A stretch of 32,257 bases of DNA from the NCBI GenBank assembly GCA_902783545.1, contig CACZRD010000052.1:1-32257 (forward strand), read 5' to 3'. The stretch is from an uncultured Bacteroidales bacterium (lineage in GTDB: Bacteria > Bacteroidota > Bacteroidia > Bacteroidales > Paludibacteraceae). The notes under the pieces are model-generated. The model was not told the DNA's origin. It worked only from the letters and a program-made list of their open reading frames with translations, and did not search any database. The position numbers and the translations under genes were made by a program. Shown in pieces: positions 1 through 7,786 of the stretch (position 1 is its first letter; the number at the start of each line of letters is the position of its first letter).

Positions 1-10
1 CCGCAAAAAT

Positions 11-41
11 TTGCATATTTCATATTTTTTTCGTATCTTTG
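11..41 (+). promoter_or_regulatory. dnaX promoter (Bacteroidota -33/-7)
   Basis: TTGC at 11-14 and TATCTTTG at 34-41 are separated by exactly 19 nt, matching the Bacteroidota -33/-7 consensus. The predicted transcription start is near 48. An ATG at position 11 lies inside the -33 box and cannot be the start codon, so dnaX must begin at 62. The spacer is T-rich and resembles the spacer of the ATPase promoter at 30965-30995. Confidence 0.85.
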
Positions 42-61
42 TGCGTTATTTGTGCGTATAT

Positions 62-1816
62 ATGGAAAACAACAGATATATCGTTTCCGCACGGAAGTAC
101 AGACCGAGCACTTTCGAGAGCGTCGTCGGGCAGCACGCGCTGACGGAGACCTTGCGTAACTCTATACGCCAAGGGAAATTAGCGCACGCGTACCTGTTCT
201 GCGGTCCCCGCGGTGTAGGTAAGACGACCTGTGCGCGCATCTTCGCCAAGACCATCAACTGTCTGAACCCGACCACCACGCACGACGCGTGCAACCAGTG
301 CGAGTCGTGTACGGCCTTCAACGAGCAGCGGTCGTTTAACATCCACGAGCTGGATGCCGCGTCGAACAACTCGGTGGAGGATATCCGTAACCTGATCGAC
401 CAGGTGCGTATCCCGCCGCAGATAGGCAAGTACAGCGTGTATATCATTGACGAGGTGCACATGCTCTCCGCCGGTGCGTTCAATGCCCTGCTGAAGACCC
501 TCGAGGAGCCGCCTTCGTACGCAATCTTCATCCTTGCTACCACAGAGAAGCACAAGGTGCTGCCCACGATCCTGAGCCGCTGCCAGGTCTATGACTTCCA
601 GCGCATCACGGTGGCAGATATCATTCATCACCTGCAATACGTAGCGCAGCAAGAGGGGATCTCCGCCACCGAAGACGCGCTGAACGTCGTGGCGCAGAAA
701 GCCGACGGCGGCATGCGTGATGCACTGAGTATCTTCGACCAGCTCGTAGCGTTCTGCGGCGAGACGATCACCTACGAACGCGCCATCGAGGTGCTGAACG
801 TACTCGACACCGAATATTACTTCCGCCTCACAGACATGGCACTCCAAGGCGACGTGAAAGGCGCATTGCTGCTGCTCAACGAGGTGCTCAATAAAGGCTT
901 CGACGCCGGCAACTTCGTCAGCGGCTTAGCCAAACACCTGCGTGACGTACTCGTCTCGCACGATGCGGCAACGATCCGGCTCATCGAGACCAGCGATGCT
1001 ATCCGCCAGCGCTACAAGCAGCAGGCAGCCACCACACCCGCCGTGTGGATCTTCAAGGCGCTGGACATCATCGTCGATGCCGAGACTGCCTACCGCACAT
1101 CGAAGAACAAACGCCTGACTGTAGAGCTGATGCTGATACGGCTATCGCAGATAGCAGCTGTCAGCAATCAGCCATCAGCAGTCAGCACTCAGCCGATAGC
1201 TGCGCCAAGTGCTACACCACAGCCTACTCCGCAGCCCAAACCCGCTGCACAACCTGCAGTCAGCAATCAGAAACCGGCACAACCGGCGCAAGCAGTACCG
1301 CAAATGCCACAGATGCCACAGATGCCACAGATGCCACAGATGCCGAACTTGCCGACAATACCGAGCTTTGGCAGCCAACAGCCAATGGCTAATAGCCAAC
1401 AGCCAATAGCCAATAGCCAACAGCCAACGGCCATTAGCAGCCAGCCGCAGCGTAACAACCCTTTTACAGCAGACCAACTTAGCGGCGCGTGGGTTGGTCT
1501 GAAAGCGACGTTCAAACGTGAACAGCGCCTTGTGGCGATGCTCGATGCCCATCGGCCACAACTCATCGACGACCATACAGCCCAAGTGACCTTCGTCAAC
1601 CCCTGGCAGGAAGAGGAGTTCAAGAAGTTCGGCAAGCAGATACTCACGCTGCTGCGCGACGCCCTGCAGAACGACCGGCTGCTGATACGCACCGTAGTGG
1701 CGGAGAACATGGCACCCAAACGCGCGTACACCTCCGATGAGAAGTACCGCGTGCTACTCGAACAAAACCCCTACTTGAGCGAGTTCAAGAAGCAATTTGA
1801 TATGCTGTTAGAATAG
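62..1816 (+). CDS. dnaX: DNA polymerase III subunit gamma/tau
   Basis: Clamp-loader ATPase of the replicative polymerase, which loads the beta sliding clamp; the tau C-terminus would contact the polymerase and helicase. At 584 aa it has family length. Visible motifs are Walker A GPRGVGKT at residues 48-55, four zinc-site cysteines (C67, C77, C80, C83), the DEVH Walker B near 130 and the SRC sensor motif at 172-174. Residues about 365-465 form a Q/P/A-rich linker built largely from DNA repeats: a 7-bp array at 1161-1195, a 9-bp array encoding MPQ at 1304-1342 and a second 7-bp array at 1375-1437. A conserved tau-like C-terminal domain follows. The start at 62 is chosen because the promoter occupies 11-41. 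It is the first gene of a six-gene plus-strand run. Confidence 0.96.
   Translation: MENNRYIVSARKYRPSTFESVVGQHALTETLRNSIRQGKLAHAYLFCGPRGVGKTTCARIFAKTINCLNPTTTHDACNQCESCTAFNEQRSFNIHELDAASNNSVEDIRNLIDQVRIPPQIGKYSVYIIDEVHMLSAGAFNALLKTLEEPPSYAIFILATTEKHKVLPTILSRCQVYDFQRITVADIIHHLQYVAQQEGISATEDALNVVAQKADGGMRDALSIFDQLVAFCGETITYERAIEVLNVLDTEYYFRLTDMALQGDVKGALLLLNEVLNKGFDAGNFVSGLAKHLRDVLVSHDAATIRLIETSDAIRQRYKQQAATTPAVWIFKALDIIVDAETAYRTSKNKRLTVELMLIRLSQIAAVSNQPSAVSTQPIAAPSATPQPTPQPKPAAQPAVSNQKPAQPAQAVPQMPQMPQMPQMPQMPNLPTIPSFGSQQPMANSQQPIANSQQPTAISSQPQRNNPFTADQLSGAWVGLKATFKREQRLVAMLDAHRPQLIDDHTAQVTFVNPWQEEEFKKFGKQILTLLRDALQNDRLLIRTVVAENMAPKRAYTSDEKYRVLLEQNPYLSEFKKQFDMLLE
1161..1195 (+). repeat. Heptanucleotide array, TCAGCNN x5, inside dnaX
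   Basis: Five perfect-period 7-bp units: TCAGCAA, TCAGCCA, TCAGCAG, TCAGCAC, TCAGCCG. Because 7 is not a multiple of 3, the protein repeat has a 7-residue period (SNQPSAV, STQPIAA). Loss or gain of one unit would shift the reading frame in the tau linker. Confidence 0.9.
1304..1342 (+). repeat. 9-bp tandem repeat ATGCCACAG (MPQ repeat) in dnaX
   Basis: Four perfect copies of ATGCCACAG, then a fifth diverging copy, encode a run of Met-Pro-Gln in the tau linker at residues about 415-428. The unit is a multiple of 3, so copy-number change would keep the frame. It differs in period from the heptanucleotide arrays on either side. Confidence 0.9.
1375..1437 (+). repeat. Heptanucleotide array, CCAAYAG x9, inside dnaX
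   Basis: Nine consecutive 7-bp units of the CCAACAG/CCAATAG type (with CCAATGG, CTAATAG, CCAACGG and CCATTAG variants). They encode SQQPMAN, SQQPIAN and SQQPTAI, a 7-residue protein period. The same unit family recurs inside pepT and the GH2 gene. Confidence 0.9.
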
Positions 1817-1828
1817 ACCGCTAACGCT

Positions 1829-1879
1829 AAAAGAATAAAGACCGCAGCCAAGTTTGGCTGCTCAAAGACAAAAGAATAA
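1829..1879 (+). terminator. Hairpin with flanking direct repeats after dnaX
   Basis: A 7-bp perfect stem, GCAGCCA/TGGCTGC with loop AGTT, lies at 1844-1861 in the 65-nt gap between dnaX and the next gene. No T-tract follows, so it may be a weak terminator or an mRNA processing site rather than a strong stop. It is flanked by a 10-bp direct repeat AAAAGAATAA at 1829-1838 and 1870-1879. The second copy ends two bases before the next start codon. Confidence 0.45.
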
Positions 1880-1881
1880 GC

Positions 1882-3933
1882 ATGAGAAAACTTTACTTGA
1901 TTGCAACCTGTTTGTTATCTCTTAGTTTGTCGGCAGCGACGCGTTTCGCCGTGCTGACCGACACCCACGTTCAAGCGCCGGAGATAGTCTATGACACCAT
2001 CCAGACCGTGGACAGTCTGACACTGCGCGACACCGTGCTGATCGTTCCGCGCGAAGTGCCGGGCGAAGCCTTGCAAGCGATGGCGCTGTGCACCGAAGAC
2101 CTGAAAAGTCAGCAGGTGGACTTCATCCTCCACGCCGGCGACATGACGGACAATGGCGACTCACTCTCCCTGGTGCATGTGCGCCGGTTGTTGGAAGCAA
2201 CCGAGTTGCCGTTCTATGTCACTTCGGGTAACCACGACACGAGGTACAGCCCCTCGGCGTTACAGGATCTGAAGGCGGTGTTCGACAGCGTGCGGTTCAT
2301 GCAGAACAGAGACGGTCTATTGTTCCTTGGGCTGAACAACGGCCCAATTATGCGCCCGGGTGACGGACATTTTGCTCCGAAAGACACCCTCTGGCTGCGG
2401 CAGTGGCTCGACTCGCTCGGCACACAGCCGACACTGGTCATGACGCACCTCGCGCCGCGTAAGGAAGAGACCGACAACTGGTACGACCTGACGAACATCC
2501 TCCGCCAGTACAACACACAGGTGATCATCAGCGGCCATCACCACGAGAGCGAACACCTCGTTATTGACGGCATAGATAATGTCATCTGCCGCTCAACGCT
2601 ACCCGACGAAGAGGGGAACGTAGGTTACACCATCGTGGAGATCGACGATGCGGAGATCAAGTTCAGCGAACGTGTGATCCCCGGGGTGAACGCTCCCGAG
2701 ACGAACTGGGTAGGATCAGTACGACCGAAAGTCACGCTGCCGCTCAAGCTCCGCGAGTTCCCTGCGCCCGACTCCACTCTCCTACCCTCCTACGCCGTCA
2801 ACGACAGCGATTCGCTGGTGGTACGCGAGTGGACACGCCAACTGCCTGCCGGGTTCTACGCTACACCGACCGAGCGCTACGGACGGATCTACATCGGCGA
2901 TGACAACGGCACGTTCTACGCCTTCGACATAGCAAACGGCAAGATCCTCTGGCGCTACAAGACTACAGGACGTATCGTCGGTTCGTCGGATATGAAAGAC
3001 GGCCGAGTGGTCTTCGCCAGCGCCAACGGAACGATATACTGCCTGTCAGTAGAAACAGGCAAACCGCTGTGGCGGCAGAAACTCGGCAAGCCGGTCACCG
3101 GCTCGGTAACGATAGATGGTCAGAACGTCTATGTAGGCAGCAGTGACAGTTGCCTCTACGCACTGAAGCTCATGACAGGGCAGCCTGTATGGACATATAG
3201 AGGCTTCGGCAACTACTGCATCGCAAAGCCTGTGATATACAAGAACAAACTCTTCGTAGGCGCGTACGACGGCAACTTCTACGCCTTTGACAAGCGCAAA
3301 GGTAAGCTGCTCTGGCGTTGGAGCAACGACTCGACAGATTACCGTCTGTCGCCGGCAATGGTCACTCCGTGTGTCGATGACCGCCGCGTGTATATCGCTG
3401 CGCCGGACGGCTATCTGACAGCCCTGAACACCGACTCGGGCGCCGTGAGTTTGCGCACCGACCGCTGGAAGGTACGCGAGTCGCTCGGCATGAAAGACAG
3501 TATCCTCTACGCCAAGACCACACAGGACACGATCATCGCCATCAACCTCAAGGCGGACACGCTGCTCTGGGCTACCGATGCCGGTTACGGCAACGACTGC
3601 GCAGCCACGCAGCTGATAGTTGATGGCAGCACGCTGTTCGTTACGACGAAGAACGGTCTGGTCATCGCCCTCGATGCGCTGACCGGCGAGCCTAAGTGGC
3701 AGCACAAGCTCGGTAACAGCCTGCTGACGACCCCTTGCCCGCTCGGCGACACCGCAGTCGTAGTGGCTTCGTCCGACGGTACGATAGCTATGTTGCGCAA
3801 GTACGAGCCGCTGCCGCCCGACACACTGGCTACCGACTCGCTGATGCTCGACAGTCTCGCCTACCCCGTGGACAGTCTGCTCATGCCTGTTGAAAGCACG
3901 GCTCTTCCGATCGACACCACAGCCACAGAGTAA
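1882..3933 (+). CDS. Secreted metallophosphoesterase fused to PQQ-type beta-propeller
   Basis: A 683-aa predicted exported protein with an N-terminal signal peptide (residues 1-19, cleavage near SAA). The first half is a calcineurin-like phosphoesterase. Visible metal-site motifs are TDTH (D27, H29), GDMTDNG near 87, GNHD near 117, THLAP near 189 and GHHH near 218. The second half, from about residue 320 to 640, has roughly eight blades of PQQ/WD40-like repeats with the typical pattern of a Y-A-F/L-D core, then G and an L-W near the end of each blade (for example GTFYAFD then GKILW). A Ser/Asp/Leu-rich tail follows. It likely cleaves phosphoester substrates in the periplasm, with the propeller as a binding platform; the substrate is unknown. 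It lies 65 nt after dnaX and 3 nt before the next gene. Confidence 0.85.
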   Translation: MRKLYLIATCLLSLSLSAATRFAVLTDTHVQAPEIVYDTIQTVDSLTLRDTVLIVPREVPGEALQAMALCTEDLKSQQVDFILHAGDMTDNGDSLSLVHVRRLLEATELPFYVTSGNHDTRYSPSALQDLKAVFDSVRFMQNRDGLLFLGLNNGPIMRPGDGHFAPKDTLWLRQWLDSLGTQPTLVMTHLAPRKEETDNWYDLTNILRQYNTQVIISGHHHESEHLVIDGIDNVICRSTLPDEEGNVGYTIVEIDDAEIKFSERVIPGVNAPETNWVGSVRPKVTLPLKLREFPAPDSTLLPSYAVNDSDSLVVREWTRQLPAGFYATPTERYGRIYIGDDNGTFYAFDIANGKILWRYKTTGRIVGSSDMKDGRVVFASANGTIYCLSVETGKPLWRQKLGKPVTGSVTIDGQNVYVGSSDSCLYALKLMTGQPVWTYRGFGNYCIAKPVIYKNKLFVGAYDGNFYAFDKRKGKLLWRWSNDSTDYRLSPAMVTPCVDDRRVYIAAPDGYLTALNTDSGAVSLRTDRWKVRESLGMKDSILYAKTTQDTIIAINLKADTLLWATDAGYGNDCAATQLIVDGSTLFVTTKNGLVIALDALTGEPKWQHKLGNSLLTTPCPLGDTAVVVASSDGTIAMLRKYEPLPPDTLATDSLMLDSLAYPVDSLLMPVESTALPIDTTATE

Positions 3934-3936
3934 GTT

Positions 3937-4848
3937 ATGCGCATCGCTTTCACCACCGATTTGCCACAGCAGGGACTGACGCGCCTGAGCGCGCACACAT
4001 TATATGCACCTCTGAGCGAGGCGGATATACTCGTCAGCACCTTCGACAAACCTGTGACAGCGGCGATGATAGCTTCTGCGCCAAACCTCAAGCTCATAGC
4101 GAACTTCGGCGCAGGCTACAACAACATCGACCTCGAGGCTTGCCGTGCGCGCGGCATCCGCGTGACGAACACCCCGCAGCCGGTGATCGAGCCGACAGCC
4201 GAACTGGCGTTCGCACTGATGATCGATATAGCACGGCGGGTGAGTGAGTTCGACCGCGCATTACGCAACGGCACATGCCAGCCGATGGCAGTGATGAACA
4301 ACCTCAGTCACTCGCTCTACGGCAAGACACTCGGTATCATCGGCATGGGACGTATCGGGCAAGCCTTGGCGCGACGAGCCGTTGCCGGTGGCATGCAGAT
4401 CATCTACCACAACCGCCACCGACTGCCGGAAGAGATTGAGGCACAGTACGGTGCGCGCTACGTGGACTTTGGCACCCTGTTGCAAGACAGCGACTACGTC
4501 TCGCTCAACCTACCCTACACGCCCGAGGTGCGACACCTCATCGGCAAACAAGAGTTAGGCATGATGAAGCGCAGCGCGTACCTCATCAATACCGCGCGTG
4601 GCGCGCACGTGGATGAGTTATCCCTCATCGAAGCAATCAAGAACGGGATCATCGCCGGCGCGGCGATGGATGTCTATGAACACGAGCCGCAGATCTCGCC
4701 CGAGTTGCTGACATTGCCAAACGTCGTGCTCTCACCGCACACTGGCACCGGCACGTGGGAAGGCCGCATAGCGATGTGCGAGAATGTGGCGGACAACATC
4801 CTCGCGTTCATCAACAACGAACAAAACAAAATGAATATAGTATTATGA
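3937..4848 (+). CDS. D-isomer-specific 2-hydroxyacid dehydrogenase
   Basis: A 303-aa NAD(P)-dependent oxidoreductase of the glyoxylate/hydroxypyruvate reductase family. The Rossmann signature GMGRIG lies near residue 135. The catalytic arginine is in INTARG, the glutamate in DVYEHEP, and the histidine in SPHTGTGT. It probably reduces a small 2-oxoacid to the D-2-hydroxyacid in the cytosol; substrate choice cannot be read from sequence. It starts 3 nt after the previous stop, and its stop overlaps the next start (ATGA), so it is translated as part of the operon. It is slightly shorter than typical members (about 310-330 aa), with no missing motif. Confidence 0.88.
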   Translation: MRIAFTTDLPQQGLTRLSAHTLYAPLSEADILVSTFDKPVTAAMIASAPNLKLIANFGAGYNNIDLEACRARGIRVTNTPQPVIEPTAELAFALMIDIARRVSEFDRALRNGTCQPMAVMNNLSHSLYGKTLGIIGMGRIGQALARRAVAGGMQIIYHNRHRLPEEIEAQYGARYVDFGTLLQDSDYVSLNLPYTPEVRHLIGKQELGMMKRSAYLINTARGAHVDELSLIEAIKNGIIAGAAMDVYEHEPQISPELLTLPNVVLSPHTGTGTWEGRIAMCENVADNILAFINNEQNKMNIVL

Positions 4849-5357
4849 AAAAAGTTATTTTTATCGCAGTAGCAGCCACAATGCTGATGAGCAGTTGCGG
4901 CATAACCAAAAGCAGCACCGCTGCCGGTTCACAAGCAGCAACCGCCACCTCCGCCCAGACTGCCGCATCGTCCGGACAAGGTGCAGGTAACGCCCTGCTG
5001 AATCTGTACACCCAGTACAAAGCCGACGGGAAGTTCGACTACCAGAACATGCAGAACATCCTGAACACCGCTTCGCTTGTTGCCAATTGCGAGGGGCTGA
5101 AGAGCAACTACAAGGACAAAGAGTACCTCAAGGATTTCGGCAAAGGATTGATTACCGGCTCACTCGGTTTGGTTTCGCAGAACAATGTGGAATCGGTTAC
5201 CAGCAGTCTTGTGGATATGGTTAAAGGTAGCGAGACCGTTCAACAGGCAAAGTCCACAACACAAAGCACAGCGAGCACCGCTGCCGGTTACGCCAACACC
5301 GCCGCACAATACGCAGGTACATTAAGCACGCTGCTGAGCTCATTCGCAGGCAAATAA
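4845..5357 (+). CDS. Small predicted lipoprotein of unknown function
   Basis: A 170-aa protein with a lipoprotein signal: a charged MKK start, a hydrophobic stretch and a lipobox ending at C18 (MSSC). The mature part begins with a low-complexity Ala/Ser/Thr/Gln segment. A conserved-looking helical domain follows (motifs [12 protein letters not shown] and [11 protein letters not shown]), then another Ala/Thr-rich tail. I do not recognise a characterised family. The start at 4845 is chosen because it gives the lipoprotein signal and overlaps the upstream stop in an ATGA arrangement; an in-frame upstream ATG at 4755 lies within the dehydrogenase and gives no signal peptide. It is probably anchored in the envelope. 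Confidence 0.8.
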   Translation: MKKVIFIAVAATMLMSSCGITKSSTAAGSQAATATSAQTAASSGQGAGNALLNLYTQYKADGKFDYQNMQNILNTASLVANCEGLKSNYKDKEYLKDFGKGLITGSLGLVSQNNVESVTSSLVDMVKGSETVQQAKSTTQSTASTAAGYANTAAQYAGTLSTLLSSFAGK

Positions 5358-5365
5358 TCAGAGAC

Positions 5366-6547
5366 ATGAATATCGTTGATCGTTTCCTGAAATACGTGTC
5401 GTTCTGCACCACGAGTGACGAGAACACCAACCTCACTCCCTCTACCCCCGGGCAGATGGAGTTTGCGCGTTACCTCGCCGACGAGCTGCGCGAGATAGGC
5501 ATGCAAGACGTCAGCCTCGACCAGAACGGCTACATCATGGCTACACTGCCCGCTAACAGCCAAGAACTAACAGCCAATGGCCAACAGCCAACCATCGGCT
5601 TCATTGCCCACATGGATACCTCGCCCGACGTAAGCGGAAAGCACGTGAAAGCCAGCATTGTCAAGGCCGAAGAGCGCGAATTCATCGATGCTGCCTACGC
5701 CGGTCAAGATGTGATTGTGACCGACCAGACGACCCTGCTTGGTGCGGACGACAAAGCCGGTATAGCGGAGATCGTCACGGCGATGGAGTACCTGATTCAG
5801 CACCCCGAGATCAAACACGGCAAGGTGCGTATAGGCTTCACGCCCGACGAGGAGATAGGTCAAGGTGCTGATCACTTTGACGTGTCAGCCTTCGGTTGCG
5901 ACTTCGCCTACACGATGGACGGCGGAGCAATAGGCGAGTTGGAGTTTGAGAACTTCAACGCCGCGTACTGCAAGATCCACGTGCACGGCGTGAATGTGCA
6001 CCCGGGCAGCGCGTACCATAAGATGCAGAACTCGATGCGCATAGCCTACCAGCTGGCGGTTATGCTGCCGCGTTGGGAGACACCCGAACACACGCAAGGG
6101 TACGAGGGATTCTATCACCTGATCGGCATGAACGGCACGGTCGAGGAGACGACACTCAGTTATATCATCCGCGATCATGACCGCGCACGTTTCGAGAGCC
6201 GCAAACGCGAACTCGAGCATCTTGTGCGCAAGGTCAATCGCGAATACGGTGAGGGCACCGCGGAGATCGAGATGCGCGATCAATATTATAATATGCGCGA
6301 GAAGATCGAACCCGTGATGCACATCATCGACCTGGCCAAGCAAGCGATGGAGGCAGTAGGCGTGACGCCTGTCGTCAAACCTATCCGCGGCGGTACAGAC
6401 GGTGCACGGCTCTCGTTCGAGGGACTGCCCTGCCCGAACATCTTCGCCGGAGGAGAGAACTTCCACAGCCGCTACGAGTACCTGCCGATACCTTCGATGC
6501 AGAAAGCCTGTGAAGTCATCCTCCAGATCATCCAAATGGCTAAATAA
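5366..6547 (+). CDS. pepT: Peptidase T (tripeptidase)
   Basis: Zinc aminotripeptidase of family M20B that removes the N-terminal residue from tripeptides in the cytosol. At 393 aa it is full length for the family. Metal and catalytic motifs are present: HMDTSPD, GADDKAG, TPDEEIG, YTMDGG, HPGSA, RGGTDG and the C-terminal NFHSRYEY. Between MATLPAN and the conserved IGFIAHMD the protein carries a segment encoded entirely by a 7-bp repeat array (5554-5595). That segment is a few residues longer than I recall for E. coli PepT, and lies in a loop before the first metal ligand. It starts 8 nt after the lipoprotein gene, in the same operon. Confidence 0.95.
   Translation: MNIVDRFLKYVSFCTTSDENTNLTPSTPGQMEFARYLADELREIGMQDVSLDQNGYIMATLPANSQELTANGQQPTIGFIAHMDTSPDVSGKHVKASIVKAEEREFIDAAYAGQDVIVTDQTTLLGADDKAGIAEIVTAMEYLIQHPEIKHGKVRIGFTPDEEIGQGADHFDVSAFGCDFAYTMDGGAIGELEFENFNAAYCKIHVHGVNVHPGSAYHKMQNSMRIAYQLAVMLPRWETPEHTQGYEGFYHLIGMNGTVEETTLSYIIRDHDRARFESRKRELEHLVRKVNREYGEGTAEIEMRDQYYNMREKIEPVMHIIDLAKQAMEAVGVTPVVKPIRGGTDGARLSFEGLPCPNIFAGGENFHSRYEYLPIPSMQKACEVILQIIQMAK
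5554..5595 (+). repeat. Heptanucleotide array x6 inside pepT
   Basis: Six 7-bp units (TAACAGC, CAAGAAC, TAACAGC, CAATGGC, CAACAGC, CAACCAT) make exactly 42 nt. They therefore add 14 codons without changing frame, encoding [14 protein letters not shown]. It is the same unit family as the second dnaX array and the GH2 internal array. Confidence 0.85.
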
Positions 6548-6556
6548 ACCACCTAT

Positions 6557-6577
6557 TACAAATCTCAAATCACAAAT
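6557..6577 (+). repeat. Heptanucleotide array x3 abutting the gcvT start
   Basis: Three 7-bp units, TACAAAT, CTCAAAT and CACAAAT, end exactly at the base before the gcvT ATG (6578). They fill most of the 30-nt gap after pepT. On the coding strand the motif is AAATCNC, as before the GH2 and nucleotidyltransferase starts. It occupies the position where a ribosome-binding site would be expected. Confidence 0.8.
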
Positions 6578-7645
6578 ATGAAAACCACTCCTTATACCGA
6601 CGTGCATATTGCACTCGGAGCAAAGATGGCAGAGTTTGCCGGATTTAATATGCCTATTCAGTACCCGACGGGCATCAACCAGGAGCACCTCATCGTCCGC
6701 AATGGCGTGGGTGTGTTTGACGTGAGCCACATGGGCGAGTTCTGGGTGAAAGGCGACAAAGCCCTCGATTTCTTACAGTACATCACCACCAATGATGTCA
6801 GCAAACTCGATGCCGGCAAGGCGCAATATACCTGCATGCCCAACGGTAAAGGCGGCATCGTTGATGACCTGATCATCTACAAGTATTCGACCACAAAGTA
6901 CCTGATGGTAGTCAATGCCGGTAATATCGACAAAGACTGGGCTTGGGTTACCGAGCATAACACCTTCGGTGTCAGTCTGGAGAACGCTTCCGACAAGTAC
7001 GCCCAGCTCGCCGTACAAGGCCCCAAAGCCACGGAGATGTTGCAACTGCTCACCGATGCCGATCTGAGCGCAATCCCCTATTACGCTTTCCGCGAGTGGT
7101 CGTTCGCAGGTGTGCAAGGCGTAATTCTCAGTAACACCGGTTACACCGGTGCAGGCGGATTCGAACTGTACTTCCCGAAGGAGTACGCCAAGCAGATCTG
7201 GGATGCGATCTTTGAGGTAGGCAAGCCGTTTGGCGTAGCACCTATCGGACTCGGCGCACGCGACTCCCTGCGTCTGGAGAAGTGGTACTGCCTCTACGGC
7301 CACGATATCGACGACACAACCTCGCCACTCGAAGCAGGCTTGGGCTGGATCACGAAACTCAACGCCAAGGACTTCATTGACAAGGAGTTCCTCCTCAAGC
7401 AGAAAGCCGAAGGCGTGAAACGCAAACTCGTACACTTCGAGTGCCAGGAGCGTGCTATCCCGCGTAACGGCTACGACATCTGCGACGCCGAGGGTAACAA
7501 GATAGGTAACGTGACATCAGGCATTATGCTGCCCACCACGAAGGTCGGAATCGGCATGGGCTATGTCACCACCGAACAAGCGGAAAAAGGCAACACAATA
7601 TACATCAAGATACGCGAAAAACTCCAGCCGGCAACGATTGTATGA
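6578..7645 (+). CDS. gcvT: Aminomethyltransferase (glycine cleavage T protein)
   Basis: The T protein transfers the methylene group of aminomethyl-lipoyl H protein to tetrahydrofolate and releases ammonia. The protein is 355 aa, near family length. N-terminal family motifs are visible ([25 protein letters not shown]), as are [14 protein letters not shown] in the middle and [11 protein letters not shown] further on. The other glycine cleavage genes (gcvH, gcvP) are not adjacent here, so it works with partners encoded elsewhere. It is the last gene of the plus-strand run begun by dnaX. Confidence 0.94.
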   Translation: MKTTPYTDVHIALGAKMAEFAGFNMPIQYPTGINQEHLIVRNGVGVFDVSHMGEFWVKGDKALDFLQYITTNDVSKLDAGKAQYTCMPNGKGGIVDDLIIYKYSTTKYLMVVNAGNIDKDWAWVTEHNTFGVSLENASDKYAQLAVQGPKATEMLQLLTDADLSAIPYYAFREWSFAGVQGVILSNTGYTGAGGFELYFPKEYAKQIWDAIFEVGKPFGVAPIGLGARDSLRLEKWYCLYGHDIDDTTSPLEAGLGWITKLNAKDFIDKEFLLKQKAEGVKRKLVHFECQERAIPRNGYDICDAEGNKIGNVTSGIMLPTTKVGIGMGYVTTEQAEKGNTIYIKIREKLQPATIV

Positions 7646-7685
7646 CAACTACGCTGAGCGATTGAAAGTTTTTTGGCAAATTTAT

Positions 7686-7716
7686 TTGCAAATGTCAAAA
7701 AAAATTCGTATCTTTG
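7686..7716 (+). promoter_or_regulatory. Promoter of the PpiD-like gene
   Basis: TTGC at 7686-7689 and TATCTTTG at 7709-7716 are separated by 19 nt. The predicted transcription start, about 7 nt past the -7 box, falls in GCTTTTTGCGCG (7722-7733), a 12-mer also found at the start of the YfgM-like transcript. The -7 context TATCTTTGCAACCG is identical to that of the acyltransferase promoter. Confidence 0.88.
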
Positions 7717-7727
7717 CAACCGCTTTT

Positions 7728-7751
7728 TGCGCGCCTGCATATAGGTGCGCA
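7728..7751 (+). promoter_or_regulatory. 5' UTR hairpin of the PpiD-like gene
   Basis: TGCGCGCCT (7728-7736) pairs with AGGTGCGCA (7743-7751), a 9-bp stem with one G-U pair and a 6-nt loop. It begins a few bases after the predicted transcription start and about 35 nt before the start codon. A 5'-end hairpin of this kind could stabilise the mRNA or be a regulator target. Confidence 0.45.
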
Positions 7752-7786
7752 TCAATCACGCGAAATAAATAAACTAAATTAACAAT

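Noticed and set aside
11-61. Upstream in-frame ATG giving dnaX 17 more residues
   Set aside because: The ATG lies within the -33 box of a good promoter that starts transcription near 48, so it would not be in the mRNA.
5554-5595. Frameshift or assembly error in pepT around the repeat
   Set aside because: The array totals 42 nt, keeps the frame, and conserved motifs continue on both sides.
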